This document shows positions 1-8,741 of a stretch of DNA of 36,724 nucleotides, piece after piece. Every line of letters starts with the position of its first letter. The first letter of the stretch is position 1. Under the pieces are notes generated by a model. The model did no database searches. It was not told where the DNA came from and saw nothing but the letters and a program-made list of their open reading frames with translations. The position numbers were made by a program, and so were the translations under genes. The stretch is taken from positions 1-36,724 of the forward strand of contig CAKZQS010000051.1 of assembly GCA_937141935.1 (NCBI GenBank). Direction: 5' to 3'. Source of the DNA: an uncultured Ectothiorhodospiraceae bacterium. GTDB lineage: Bacteria > Pseudomonadota > Gammaproteobacteria > Nevskiales > Oceanococcaceae.

Positions 1-849
1 CAGCTCGTCCAGGTGCTGGATGGCCGTCCGGTGCTGCTGGTAGTTCCCGTCGGCCGCCTTGTAGAGGAGGTAGCCGTAGAGGAAGCGCATCGACGGCCCG
101 CTGTTGCGCCGGAGCGGGGCCGGGATGTTCTCCATCGCGATCAGGGCCGCCCCGTAGGCGCGCTCGTCGACCGAGTCCCGCACGGACTCGAAGCCCTCGA
201 GCAGCTGCTCGGCCGTGTCGCGGTCCATCTCGGGGCCGGGCATCGGGGGCGTGATGCGGATGGCCGGCTCGTTGTTCTCCGTCAGCAGGTGCGTCAGCAC
301 CTCGAGCGCCACCGCGGTCTCGCGCGCCCGGCCGGCGCGCTGGCTGCGCTCGATCAGGTCGCCGGCCCAGCCGTAGCGGCCGTGCGCGATCATGCTCATC
401 GCCAGCTCCGCGTAGTTGCGGGCGGCGTCGTCTCCCTCGCCGAAGCCGGCGAGCACGGGGACCTGCGCGTCGCCTTCACCGGTGCGGGCCGTGAGCGGGT
501 GCCCGTAGGGCCACTGCTCCGAGTAGACGGTCGAGAGGTACCGCTCGTAGCGCGAGAAGCCGATGAGGTCGCGGGGCGCGTTGAACTCGATGTGCGCGTT
601 GTCGTCGGTGTTCAGCACGGCCGGCCGGCGGCGGCACTCGGGCTCTTCGCAGCGGCTGGCGTTGTGCGAGGCGGGCACCGCCTCGTAGCCGCCCTCCCGC
701 CGGCGCTCCTCGATCATCGTGTACGCCATCACCTCGTCGCGCGTGGCGAGGAGGGTGCGCGCGAAGATGTCGAAGGGCGTGTAGACGTTGGCCCGCTCGA
801 GCTCGATCGCGATCTCGGACGGGCAGGTCGCGTTGAGCAGCTCGCCGCT
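1..849 (-). CDS. Spermidine-synthase-like multidomain protein, C-terminal fragment
   Basis: The minus-strand frame is open from the window edge and continues without a stop into the topoisomerase gene at about 850. The translation has the signature seen near the C-terminus of fused spermidine-synthase-like proteins: VLNTDDNAHIEFNAPRDLIGF, preceded by ELERANVYTPFDIFARTLLATRDEV. It ends in an alpha-helical, TPR-like stretch that runs off the window. The Rossmann-type aminopropyltransferase core that should precede this is absent; topoisomerase sequence stands in its place. Leucine codons are mixed CTC and CTG, whereas the adjoining topoisomerase part is almost all CTG. I read this as a fragment from another genome joined in frame by chance. 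Family assignment is moderate; the exact left limit of the fragment is uncertain by about 30 bases. Confidence 0.55.
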
Positions 850-872
850 GTCCGCCGCCTCGAGCACCTGCG
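840..872. other. Probable chimeric junction, block 1 / block 2
   Basis: The minus-strand reading frame passes from topoisomerase IB (NTPAVCRAHYVHPQVL) to spermidine-synthase-like sequence (CPSEIAIELERANVYTP) within about ten codons. Leucine codon choice changes at the same place: nearly exclusively CTG on the topoisomerase side, about half CTC on the other. No inverted repeat, target duplication or recombinase gene is present. Confidence 0.65.
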
Positions 873-1776
873 GGTGCACATAGTGGGCGCGGCACACGGC
901 CGGGGTGTTGTTCAGGCAGTCGGCGGCGTGGGCGATGGCCGCGCGCTGGCGCTCGGCGTCCAGCGGCGGCGGCTGCGTGGCCAGCCATTCGGCGCAACGC
1001 ACGGTGGCGCCCCAAGTGCGGAAGGTCTTGGCGGTGAAGTCGGCCCGCGTCGCGGCGCGCAGGTAGTCGTTGACGTCGCCCGAGTCCAGCTGGCGGATCG
1101 CCCCTTGCGCGTCCTGGTATTGAAACAGCGGCTCGCCGGGCAGCTCCTCGCAGCGCGCCATCAGCCGGGCAACCCGCGCATCGGCGATTTCGACCTCGAT
1201 GTCGTTGCCGGCCTTGCCGGTAAAGGCCAGGCGCACGCGCGAGCGCGCCAGGTCCACATGCTCGCGGCGCAGCGTGGTCAGGCCGTAGCTGCCGTTGTCG
1301 CGCGCGTAGGCGGCGTTGCCGACGCGGATCAGCGTCGTGTCCAGCAGGTGCACGGCCAGCGCCGCCACGCGGGCGCGGGGCAGTCCCGGCCGGCGCAAAT
1401 CGCGGTCCACCCGCGCCCGCAGCCGGCTCAGGCAGCGGCCGAATGCCAGCAGGCGGCCAAAGTTCTCGGCGCAGCGGGCGGCGTCCCAGTCGGGGTGGTA
1501 GCGGTATTGCTTGCGCCCGGCCGCGTCGCGCCCGGTGGCCAGCAGGTGGGCCTCCGGCCAGGGGCTGATCCAGACCTCGGTCCAGGCCGGGGGGATGGCC
1601 AGCGCCTGAATGCGCGCCTTCTCCGCCGCATCGCGCAGCAGACGGCCGTTGGCCTGGTAATAGGCAAAGCCGCGGCCGCAGCGCTGCCGGCGGATGCCGG
1701 GGCTGTCGGCGTGGATGTAGCGCAGGCCCAGGCTCTCGGCGCAGGCCTGCGCGGCGAGCGCGGGTGGCGTGTGCAT
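850..1776 (-). CDS. DNA topoisomerase IB, C-terminus replaced at a junction
   Basis: Bacterial poxvirus-type topoisomerase IB, which relaxes supercoils by nicking one strand through a 3'-phosphotyrosine. The start is ATG at 1776-1774 with only a weak purine stretch upstream. Visible features are the N-terminal GLRYIHADSPGIRR region, IPPAWTEVWISPWPEAHLLATGRD, RYHPDW, the LIRVGN..Y..NGSYGLTTLR core, FTGKAGN, RTWGATV, and NNTPAVCRAHYVHP, whose Tyr (about residue 299, codon 882-880) matches the catalytic tyrosine position. Essentially the whole catalytic domain is therefore present. Family members normally end a few dozen residues after this Tyr, but here the frame runs into unrelated sequence. 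The gene is divergent from the dipeptidase, with 107 bases between start codons. Identification is strong; the 3' end is not native. Confidence 0.85.
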
Positions 1777-1819
1777 GCGGGAATCTTCGGCGGGCGCGGG
1801 TCGGTGGCGCCAGCGCCGA

Positions 1820-1831
1820 TGGCCATGGTCA
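1820..1831. promoter_or_regulatory. TGAC-N4-GTCA-like site, one mismatch
   Basis: Twelve bases, TGGC-CATG-GTCA, lie in the 107-base gap between the divergent topoisomerase IB and dipeptidase genes. They match the perfect site at 15788 (TGAC-CATG-GTCA) in 11 of 12 positions. The element is part of a family of similar sites in this chromosome block; function is inferred only. Confidence 0.35.
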
Positions 1832-1883
1832 TCGCGGCGCGGGCTGGCTAAGCTGCGGCGGGTTTTTCCGGGCGCGAATCACG

Positions 1884-3140
1884 ATGCGCACATCCCCCTG
1901 GCCACGCCGGCTGCTGTGGCTGGCCCTGCTGTTGCTGCTTTTTCTCTTTGGCCTGGCGGCCGTGCTGCCACGGCTGGTCGAGCAGGGCCAGAACCGCGTG
2001 CTGGCGGTGGAGCCGGCAGCGGTGGATGCGGCCAGCCGCGAACTGCATGCCCGTCTGCGCATCGCCGACTGGCATGCCGATTCGCTGCTCTGGGATCGTG
2101 ACCTGCGCCAGCGCGCGGACTACGGGCATGTGGACCTGCCGCGCCTGCGCGAGGCCGGGGTGACGCTGCAGGTCTTCACCGCGGTGACGCAATCGCCGGC
2201 GGGGCAGAACTACGAGCGCAACACGCTCGAGGGCGACCGCATCCGCCTGCTGGCCCTGGCGCAGCGCTGGCCGCGCGCGACCTGGGACAGCCCGCTGGAG
2301 CGGGCGTTGCACCAGGCGCGCCGGTTGCAGGGCTGGATCGACGCGGGCGCCGCGGTGCGGCTGCTGCGCGATGCGCCGGCGCTGCGTGCGGCCCTGGCCG
2401 AGCGTGGCACACCCGGTGGCGAGCCGGGCGGCGAGGCGCCGGCCCCGCTGCTGGCGGTGCTGGGCATTGAGGGCATGCATGCGCTGGAGGGCGAGCTGGC
2501 GGCGCTGGATGCCTTGTGGGCGGCCGGCTACCGCATCTTTGGTTTGCAGCACTTTTTCGACAACCGCCTCGGCGGCTCGCTGCACGGGCAACAGCAGGGG
2601 GGGCTGAGCGACTTTGGCCGCGAGGTCGTGCAAGCCATCGAGGCCCGCGGCGGCATTGTCGACGTCGCGCACAGCTCGGCCGCCGTGGTCGAGGATGTGC
2701 TCGCGCTGGCGCGGCGGCCCGTGGTGGTCAGCCATACGGGTGTGGCCGGCGCCTGCGACTCCCCGCGCAACCTGCCCGATGCGCTAATGGCGCGCATTGC
2801 CGCCGCCGGCGGGCTGATCGCCATCGGCTACTGGGATGCCGCCGTCTGCGAGGCCAGCGCGGCCGGCATCGTGGCCAGCCTGCGCTATGCCATCGACACC
2901 TTCGGCCTGGAGCACGTCGCGCTGGGTTCGGACTTCGATGGCGCGGTGGCCACGCCTTTCGACGTCACCGGTCTACCGCAGCTGACGGCCACAATGCGGG
3001 CGCAGGGCTTCAGCGAGGCGGAGATCGCGGCGGTGATGGGCGAGAACACGCTGCGCTTCCTGCAGCGCTGGCTGCCGCAATCGCCCGCCGCCACGCCGGC
3101 GGCCACGGCGGACAATCAGCCCTTGGCCGCGCGCTTCTGA
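1884..3140 (+). CDS. Membrane dipeptidase (peptidase M19)
   Basis: Zinc dipeptidase of the renal dipeptidase family, 418 residues, hydrolysing dipeptides, probably on the periplasmic side of the inner membrane. Residues 9-29 form an N-terminal hydrophobic segment that looks like a signal anchor. The binuclear zinc ligands are all visible: H64 and D66 (DWHADSLLWD), bridging E196 (GIEGMHAL), H263 (DVAHSS) and H284 (VVSHT), with the conserved D350 in GSDFDG. ATG at 1884 is chosen because it places the hydrophobic segment directly after a basic start (MRTSPWPRR). Longer in-frame starts would add a non-hydrophobic extension overlapping the divergent promoter. The 3' end overlaps the convergent clsB gene by 25 bases. 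A role in peptidoglycan peptide recycling is possible but unproven. Confidence 0.9.
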   Translation: MRTSPWPRRLLWLALLLLLFLFGLAAVLPRLVEQGQNRVLAVEPAAVDAASRELHARLRIADWHADSLLWDRDLRQRADYGHVDLPRLREAGVTLQVFTAVTQSPAGQNYERNTLEGDRIRLLALAQRWPRATWDSPLERALHQARRLQGWIDAGAAVRLLRDAPALRAALAERGTPGGEPGGEAPAPLLAVLGIEGMHALEGELAALDALWAAGYRIFGLQHFFDNRLGGSLHGQQQGGLSDFGREVVQAIEARGGIVDVAHSSAAVVEDVLALARRPVVVSHTGVAGACDSPRNLPDALMARIAAAGGLIAIGYWDAAVCEASAAGIVASLRYAIDTFGLEHVALGSDFDGAVATPFDVTGLPQLTATMRAQGFSEAEIAAVMGENTLRFLQRWLPQSPAATPAATADNQPLAARF

Positions 3141-4390
3141 GAGGGCTGCGCTTCGCCTGCGGACTGGTCGGCTGGCGGCGGGTCCGCGGCCGCGGGCGCG
3201 GTTTCCGGGCGCAGTTCCTCCAGCGGCTGCTCGCGGGTGACCAGGCCCTGGCTCCAGCGCGGGAAGCGGCGCATCACGTGGAAGGCGATGATGCGCACCA
3301 GGTGGCGCCAGCCCCGCTGCCGCGGCACGCGCGCGCGGTCGACGCGCTGGCAGTGGTCGGCGATCAGCCGCTCCACCTTGCCCTGCAGCTCGCCGGCAAA
3401 TTCGGCATCGCGCAGGAAGAGGTTGGCCTCCAGGTTCAGCGCGAAGCTCAGCGGGTCGAGGTTGCTGGAGCCCACGGTGGCCCACTCGCCGTCGATGATG
3501 GCGACCTTGCCGTGGAAGGGGCGCTCCCAGTATTCATAGACCTCGAAGCCATCGTTGAGCATCGAGTCGTACAGCGTCTTGGCCGCCCAGCGCACATAGG
3601 CCTTGTCCGGGGTGCCCTGCAGCACCAGCCGGATGCGCACGCCCCGCCGCGCCGCGCGGCGCAGCTCGCGCATGAATGACCAGGCCGGGAAGAAGTAGGC
3701 GTTGGCAATGACGATCTCTTCGCGCGCCTCGCGAATCGCCAGCCGGTACATGCGTTCGATGTCCTGGGGGTGGCGATGGCGGTCGCGTACCGCGAAACAT
3801 ACGGCGACCTTGCGCGCCTTGGGGTTCAGCGCGGCCGCCAGGCGCGGGAGACGGGCCTTGGGGCGGCGGGGCAGGTCGGGCTCGACGCTGGCCAGCTCTT
3901 CCAGGCAATAGGCGCGAATGTCGTCCACCACATCGCCCTGGATGGTGATCGCGTAATCCTGCTTGGACTCCGGGCCGTAGCGGCGCAGGTGCTCCAGCGA
4001 GAAGTTGATGCCGCCAATGAAGGCCTGGGCGCCATCCACCACAACCACCTTGCGGTGCATGCGCCGGAAGATGTTGGCGCGGATGCCCAGCCAGGTGGGT
4101 TGCGGGTCAAAGCTGCGCAGGCGCACGCCGGCCTCGATCAGCGGCGCGATGAAGTCCGAGGACAGATCCGGCGAGCCAAAGCCGTCGACCAGCACATGCA
4201 CCTGGGCGCCGTTGCCGGCCGCCTCCAGCAGCGCCTCGCGCAGCTCGAAACCCACCTCATCCTCGAACCAGATGAAGGTCTCCAGCAGCACTTCCTTGCG
4301 CGCCTTGCGGATGGCCTTGAACACGCGCGGAAAATATTCCTCGCCGTTCTCCATCAATTCGAGGTGGTGTCCGGTCGTCCAGCTCAACAT
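3116..4390 (-). CDS. clsB: Cardiolipin synthase B
   Basis: Phospholipase-D-superfamily cardiolipin synthase of the ClsB type, 424 residues, close to the E. coli protein length (413). It would join phosphatidyl groups to make cardiolipin at the inner membrane. Two HxK(x)4D catalytic motifs are present: H112-K114-D119 (MHRKVVVVDG) and H293-K295-D300 (FHGKVAIID), the second followed by the diagnostic GSSNLDPLS. ClsB-specific stretches include LELMENGEEYFP, ETFIWFEDEVG, DGFGSPDLS and IANAYFFP. ATG at 4390 (MLSWTTGHHLEL) aligns with the E. coli start; an upstream in-frame ATG at 4543 would overlap ybhN. No N-terminal membrane segments, as expected for ClsB. It is divergent from ybhN, its partner gene in E. 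coli, and overlaps the dipeptidase 3' end. Confidence 0.92.
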   Translation of the reverse strand: MLSWTTGHHLELMENGEEYFPRVFKAIRKARKEVLLETFIWFEDEVGFELREALLEAAGNGAQVHVLVDGFGSPDLSSDFIAPLIEAGVRLRSFDPQPTWLGIRANIFRRMHRKVVVVDGAQAFIGGINFSLEHLRRYGPESKQDYAITIQGDVVDDIRAYCLEELASVEPDLPRRPKARLPRLAAALNPKARKVAVCFAVRDRHRHPQDIERMYRLAIREAREEIVIANAYFFPAWSFMRELRRAARRGVRIRLVLQGTPDKAYVRWAAKTLYDSMLNDGFEVYEYWERPFHGKVAIIDGEWATVGSSNLDPLSFALNLEANLFLRDAEFAGELQGKVERLIADHCQRVDRARVPRQRGWRHLVRIIAFHVMRRFPRWSQGLVTREQPLEELRPETAPAAADPPPADQSAGEAQPSQKRAAKG

Positions 4391-4497
4391 CGCCGTGTCT
4401 CCGCCGGTCGCTGGGGAAACCCCGCGCCGGCCGCTGCTGTCACAATACAAAGATATGCCATAGGGCCGCGCCGCCGGCGCCGCGATACAGGGAGGCC

Positions 4498-5475
4498 ATG
4501 AAGCAGCCGGTTCGGGAACAGCCGACTCGGGAGCAGCCGACACGACGACTCTGGCGCCTGCTGTCGCGCGCCTTTCTGACCGCGTTGCTGCTGCTGATCG
4601 GCTATCTGGTGATCACCCGCCTGGCCGCCATTGATTGGCGCGAGGTGGCCCGCAGCATTGCCGATTACGACCCGCTGCGGGTGCTGCTGGCGCTGCTGTG
4701 CGTGGCCGTGTCCTACGCCGCCTGTGCCAGCTATGACCTGATCAGCCGCCATGTGCTCGGGCTGAGCCTGCCGGCGCGCCAGGTGGCGGCCAAGTCCTTC
4801 GTCGGTTACGCCTTTTCGATGAACCTCGGCGCGATGCTTGGCGGCATGGGCGCGCGCTACCGCCTGTACAGCCGTGCGGGTGTGCCGCCCGGCGACATCG
4901 TGCGCCTGATGATGCTGGGCTCGATCAGCAACTGGGTCGGCTATGCGCTGTTGGCCGGCATCCTGCTCTGGCAGGTGCCCCCCGAACTGATCACCGCGCT
5001 GGACCTGCCGCCGGGGCTGCTGGGCGCCTGCGCCATCGCCCTGATGAGCATCACCGCGGCCTACCTGCTGCTGTGCACCCTGCGGCGCGGCGCCCAGTTG
5101 ACGCTGCGTGGGGTCAGCGTCCCGGTGCCGCGGCTGCGCGTGGCGCTGCTGCAGCTGACCCTGTCGCTGCTGTCCTGGAGCGCCATCATCAGCGCCTTGC
5201 AGGTGCTGATGCCGGCCGGCATTGTCTGGGTGGAGACAGCACGCGCCGTGGCCGTGGGCGCGGTCGCCGGCGCGGTGAGCCACGTGCCCGGCGGCATCGG
5301 CGTGCTCGAGTACGTCTTTGTCGAGATGCTCGAGGGCGAGGCCACCGCCGCGGCGGTGCTGGCGGCGGTCGTGGTCTACCGCGCGCTGTATTACGTGCTG
5401 CCCTTCCTGCTGGCGCTGGGCGTCTTTGGCTTGCTCGAATACCGCTTGCGCGGGCGCCGCACCCAGCCGGCCTGA
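4498..5475 (+). CDS. ybhN: YbhN/UPF0104 family inner-membrane protein
   Basis: Polytopic membrane protein of 325 residues with roughly eight hydrophobic segments, belonging to the lysylphosphatidylglycerol-synthetase-like flippase-domain family (YbhN). Characteristic patches are KSFVGYAFSMNLG, GGMGARYRLY, the SWSAIISALQ segment and SHVPGGIGVLEYVFV. ATG at 4498 has an excellent Shine-Dalgarno sequence (GGGAGG, 4490-4495). Residues 3-17 contain a short repeat QPVRE-QPTRE-QPTRR before the first membrane segment. In E. coli ybhN sits next to clsB; here the pair is divergent over a 107-base gap, which supports a phospholipid-related role. Family members that make lysyl-PG carry a synthase domain that is missing here, so a lipid translocation or trafficking function is more plausible than synthesis. 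The molecular activity is not established from sequence. Confidence 0.85.
   Translation: MKQPVREQPTREQPTRRLWRLLSRAFLTALLLLIGYLVITRLAAIDWREVARSIADYDPLRVLLALLCVAVSYAACASYDLISRHVLGLSLPARQVAAKSFVGYAFSMNLGAMLGGMGARYRLYSRAGVPPGDIVRLMMLGSISNWVGYALLAGILLWQVPPELITALDLPPGLLGACAIALMSITAAYLLLCTLRRGAQLTLRGVSVPVPRLRVALLQLTLSLLSWSAIISALQVLMPAGIVWVETARAVAVGAVAGAVSHVPGGIGVLEYVFVEMLEGEATAAAVLAAVVVYRALYYVLPFLLALGVFGLLEYRLRGRRTQPA
4504..4545 (+). repeat. 15-base tandem repeat in the ybhN N-terminus
   Basis: Three near-copies of a 15-base unit beginning CAGCCG, at 4504, 4519 and 4534 (the third diverges). They encode QPVRE/QPTRE/QPTRR in the cytoplasmic N-terminal tail of YbhN. The unit length is a multiple of three, so gain or loss would keep the frame. 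Confidence 0.7.
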
Positions 5476-5483
5476 GGCCCGGC

Positions 5484-6203
5484 TCATGAGGGCGCCGGTT
5501 CCGGGTCCGGCCGACCCAGCCAGTTCTCGGCCACCCGGCGCATCAGGAACAACACGCCCAGCGCCGCGGCGACGATGCCGACCAGGAAGACGATTTCGTG
5601 CGGGTCCGGGTCGGCAATCAGGCGCTCCAGCTGGTGGCCAAAGGCGGTCACCGCCAGCGAGCCCGGCAGCAGGCCGATGAGCGTGCCCAGGAAGAACACC
5701 CAGAAACGCAGGCCCGCCGCGCCACACATGACGTTGACCACGCCATAGGGCGCGATCGGCAAATTGCGCAGCAGCACCATGCCGGGCAAGCCGCTGCGAT
5801 CGAGCTTGTGCAGGATGGTGTCGAGCTGCTCGATATCCAGCGCCCGCAGGCGCTCCTGGCCGTAGCGCCGGCCCAGCAGAAAGTGCACGCTGCCCGCCGT
5901 CAGGCTGCCACCCAGGGCATAGGCGATGCCCCAGCCGGTGCCCAGCGCAAGAATGACCGCGGCATTGAGCAGCGTGTTCGGCAGCATCACCGAATTGCCC
6001 ACCAGGTAAATCAGCGCCACGAACAGCGGCATCCAGGGCGAGCGCGCCAGCGCGCGGATCCAGTCGGCGATGACCTTGGGCTCGGCGTAGGCGGCCAGGT
6101 CGGTAAAGCGCCACAGGCCGGCGGCCAGCGCCACCAGCAGCGCGGCGATGCCGCCGCCGATCAGGGCCTGGCGGCGCAGCTTGCGCTTGCGCTCGGGCTT
6201 CAT
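5484..6203 (-). CDS. TVP38/TMEM64 (VTT/DedA-superfamily) membrane protein
   Basis: Inner-membrane protein of 239 residues with the VTT domain. Diagnostic features are the NSVMLPNTLLNAA re-entrant-type segment, GTGWGIAYALGGSLTAGSVHFLLGR, and RNLPIAPYGVVNVMCGAAGLRFWVFFLGTLIG, with membrane helices before and after. ATG at 6203 overlaps the GH15 stop as ATGA, so it is translationally coupled and is the last gene of the otsAB operon. In many proteobacteria a VTT domain is fused to a phospholipase-D domain; here it stands alone but about 1.8 kb from clsB. DedA/VTT proteins are linked to lipid scrambling or undecaprenyl-phosphate recycling. A role in lipid homeostasis is inferred; the substrate is unknown. 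It converges on ybhN with 8 bases between stops. Confidence 0.85.
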   Translation of the reverse strand: MKPERKRKLRRQALIGGGIAALLVALAAGLWRFTDLAAYAEPKVIADWIRALARSPWMPLFVALIYLVGNSVMLPNTLLNAAVILALGTGWGIAYALGGSLTAGSVHFLLGRRYGQERLRALDIEQLDTILHKLDRSGLPGMVLLRNLPIAPYGVVNVMCGAAGLRFWVFFLGTLIGLLPGSLAVTAFGHQLERLIADPDPHEIVFLVGIVAAALGVLFLMRRVAENWLGRPDPEPAPS

Positions 6204-7978
6204 ACCACCGCGTCCCAGCCGCGCGACAGGCGCACGGCCGCGTTGATCAGCCCGACCATCGAATAGGTCTGCGGGAAATTGCCCCACAGCGCGCCGTCGC
6301 GCACGTCGATGTCCTCGGAGAGCAGGCCCACCGGGTTGCGGTTGCCCAGCAGGGCCTCAAAGCGCTCGCGCGCCTCGTCGCGGCGACCCACGCGGATCAG
6401 CGCGTCGATGTACCAGAAGGTGCAGATGGTGAAGGCGTTGTCCGGCTCGCCGAAGTCGTCGGCGGTGGCGTAGCGGAACACGTGGCCGTGGCGCAGCAGC
6501 TGCTTTTCGATCTGCGCCAGCGTGCCGAGAAAGCGCGGGTCCTTGGGCGCATGAAAGCCGACCTCGCCCATCAGCAACAGGCCCGCCTCGACGCCTTCGC
6601 CCTCGAAGACGTCGGTGTAGCTGTTCAGCGATTCGTTCCAGGCCCGCTCTTCGATCTCGGCGCGAATCGTGTCGGCGCGCTGCTGCCACTGGCCCTCGCT
6701 GGGCGCGTCGAAGCGCGCCGCGATGCGGGCCAGCCGGTCGCAGGCCGCCCAGCACATCAGCGCCGAGCTGGTGTGCACGTGGGCGCGCGAGCGCAGCTCC
6801 CACATGCCGGCATCCGGGGTGTTGTACACGGCCCAGGCGCGCTCGCCGATCTTCTCCAGCGTGTGGAAGTCGGACAGCGTGCCGGGGCGCAGCAGGCGCT
6901 GGTCGAAAAAGGCCTGCGCGGCGGCCAGCACGATGTTGCCGTAGACGTCGTGCTGGATGTGCTCATGCGCCTGATTGCCGATACGCACCGGGCCCATGCC
7001 GCGAAAGCCCGGCAGGGCCTCGGCGATACGCTCGGTCAGCGCCGTCTCCAGGCCGATGCCGAACACCGGCTGCACATGCCCGCCGGCGAACTCGGCCACG
7101 ACGTTGTCGATGAACCGCAGGTAACTCTCCAGCGCCTCCATGTCGGACAGCGAGTTCAGCGCGCGCACGACGAAAAAGGCATCGCGCAACCAGCAAAAGC
7201 GGTAGTCCCAGTTGCGCTGGGTGTTGGGCGCTTCGGGCACGCTGGTTGTCAGCGCGGCGACGATGGCGCCGGTGGGCTCGTAAAAGCACAGCTTCAACGT
7301 GATCGCGGCGCGGATCACCGCCTCCTGCCACTCCAGCGGCAGCGCCAGCCGGCGGCACCACAGCCGCCAGTGCTCGGCGGTGCGCGACTCGAACTCCGCC
7401 GCCTTGGTGGCCACCGAGTCCGGCAGCGGCTCGTCCGGGCCCAGCACGAAGTTGGCCTCGCCGTCGAGCACGAAGGGGGTCTCCTGCAGCACATAGTCCA
7501 CCGGCACGTCGGCCGTCAGGCGCAGGGTCTGGTTGGCGCCCACATAGCGCACGTGGTGGTTGCCATAGGTCAGCTGCGGCGCGCTGGCGCCGGCGTCGAA
7601 ACTGGGCCGCAGCCGCACGCGGATGCGCGGCCGGCCGGCCAGCCGGCGCACGCGGCGCACCAGCATTGCCGGCCGGTACATGCGGCCGCGGGCGGGGAAG
7701 CGCGGGGCGAAGTCGCAGATCTCGATGGCGTTGCCGGCGCTGTCCCACAGGCGGGTGATCAGGATGGCCGTGTTGTCCAGGTAGAACTGCTCGCTTTGCG
7801 CCACGTCGGGCAGCGCGATGTCCCAGCCGCCGCGGTCCTCGACCTCGCCCAGCAGGGCGTGGAAAACCGGGTCCCCATCGGGGCGCGGCATGCAGCACCA
7901 GCTGACCTGGCCGCGGTGGTGGATGATGGCGGCGATGCCGCAGTTGCCGACAACGCCGGCGCGCAGTTCGTCCGTCAT
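6200..7978 (-). CDS. GH15 family glycoside hydrolase (probable trehalase or glucoamylase)
   Basis: Cytoplasmic glycoside hydrolase family 15 enzyme of 592 residues, an inverting alpha-glucosidase. It shows the N-terminal GNCGIAAIIHHRGQVSWCCMPR beta-sandwich start typical of this bacterial subgroup. The (alpha/alpha)6 barrel markers are NWDYRFCWLRDA, the EHIQHDVYGNIVLAA substrate-loop motif, EIEERAWNESLNSYTD, and the final LLSEDIDVRDGALWGNFPQTYSMVGLINAAVRL, which should hold the catalytic Glu residues. No signal peptide is seen. It overlaps otsB by ATGA on one side and the VTT gene by ATGA on the other. Because both neighbours upstream make trehalose, trehalase is more likely than starch glucoamylase, but the family alone does not decide this. 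Confidence 0.88.
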   Translation of the reverse strand: MTDELRAGVVGNCGIAAIIHHRGQVSWCCMPRPDGDPVFHALLGEVEDRGGWDIALPDVAQSEQFYLDNTAILITRLWDSAGNAIEICDFAPRFPARGRMYRPAMLVRRVRRLAGRPRIRVRLRPSFDAGASAPQLTYGNHHVRYVGANQTLRLTADVPVDYVLQETPFVLDGEANFVLGPDEPLPDSVATKAAEFESRTAEHWRLWCRRLALPLEWQEAVIRAAITLKLCFYEPTGAIVAALTTSVPEAPNTQRNWDYRFCWLRDAFFVVRALNSLSDMEALESYLRFIDNVVAEFAGGHVQPVFGIGLETALTERIAEALPGFRGMGPVRIGNQAHEHIQHDVYGNIVLAAAQAFFDQRLLRPGTLSDFHTLEKIGERAWAVYNTPDAGMWELRSRAHVHTSSALMCWAACDRLARIAARFDAPSEGQWQQRADTIRAEIEERAWNESLNSYTDVFEGEGVEAGLLLMGEVGFHAPKDPRFLGTLAQIEKQLLRHGHVFRYATADDFGEPDNAFTICTFWYIDALIRVGRRDEARERFEALLGNRNPVGLLSEDIDVRDGALWGNFPQTYSMVGLINAAVRLSRGWDAVV

Positions 7979-8721
7979 GGGCTCTCTCCCGCATCGAGTT
8001 GCTCGGCCTGCGCCCGCAGCCAGGCGTGCACATCGGCCACGCTGGCGAGCCGGCAGCGCGCCTGGCTGGCGCCGCCGCCGACCTTGACGCCGCAGCCGCC
8101 CGCGTCCTGCGCGGCGACGAAGGCATCCTCGTCGGTGCGGTCGTCGCCCAGCATCAGCGGCCGGCGGCCCGCGTAGCGCGGGTGCTGCAGCAGCCGCTGC
8201 AGCGCGGCGCCCTTGTGGATGTCGGCGTGGCGCAGTTCCACGATGCACTTCCCGCATAGCCGTTCCAGCCCGTAATCCTGCGCCACCGTGGCGCAGGCTT
8301 GCAGGACGTCCTCTTCGGCGCCCGGGGACTCGCGGTAGTGCACGCCCAGCGCATAGCGCTTGGGCTCCAGCCACACGCCGGGGTGGCGCCGGCACAGCGG
8401 CTCCAGGGCCTCGCCCACCGCCGCGGGCAGCGGCGCGATTTCGCGCGCGCCCGGCAGCGGCAGATTGGCCTCGGCGCCGTGCACGCCGATCAGCGTCAGC
8501 TCCGCTCCGAGCCAGTGCTGCAGCTCGGCCAGCGGCCGGCCACTGATCACCGCCAGCGCGCCGCCCAGCTGCGCCGCCAGTGCGCCCAGCAGGCCCGGCA
8601 GCGCCGGGTCCACGGCAATGGCATCCGGCCGCGGCGCCAGCTCGACCAGCGTGCCGTCGAAGTCCAGCAGCAAGGCATCGCTGCCGCACAGCGGCGGCGG
8701 TGTGGGGTAGGTCTCGTCCAT
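7975..8721 (-). CDS. otsB: Trehalose-6-phosphate phosphatase
   Basis: HAD-superfamily phosphatase, 248 residues, converting trehalose-6-phosphate to trehalose. Motif I is LLLDFDGTLVEL with the nucleophile Asp first in DFD. Motif II lies in AVISGRPLAELQHWLG, followed by GVHGAE. The HKGAALQRLL stretch carries the conserved Lys, and LMLGDDRTDEDAF is motif III/IV. ATG at 8721 (MDETYPTPPPLCG) gives the usual family length; the longer open frame overlaps otsA. The start lies 20 bases after the otsA stop, and the stop overlaps the GH15 start (ATGA), so the three are one transcription unit. Length and motifs are normal. Confidence 0.93.
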   Translation of the reverse strand: MDETYPTPPPLCGSDALLLDFDGTLVELAPRPDAIAVDPALPGLLGALAAQLGGALAVISGRPLAELQHWLGAELTLIGVHGAEANLPLPGAREIAPLPAAVGEALEPLCRRHPGVWLEPKRYALGVHYRESPGAEEDVLQACATVAQDYGLERLCGKCIVELRHADIHKGAALQRLLQHPRYAGRRPLMLGDDRTDEDAFVAAQDAGGCGVKVGGGASQARCRLASVADVHAWLRAQAEQLDAGESP

Positions 8722-8741
8722 GGTGCGCCCGGTTGTGGCCC

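Noticed and set aside
13-1851. A long open frame on the plus strand across the topoisomerase region (612 codons)
   Set aside because: It is the mirror of the minus-strand topoisomerase/spermidine-synthase frame in very high GC DNA; the translation is Arg/Val/Gly-rich with no family motif.
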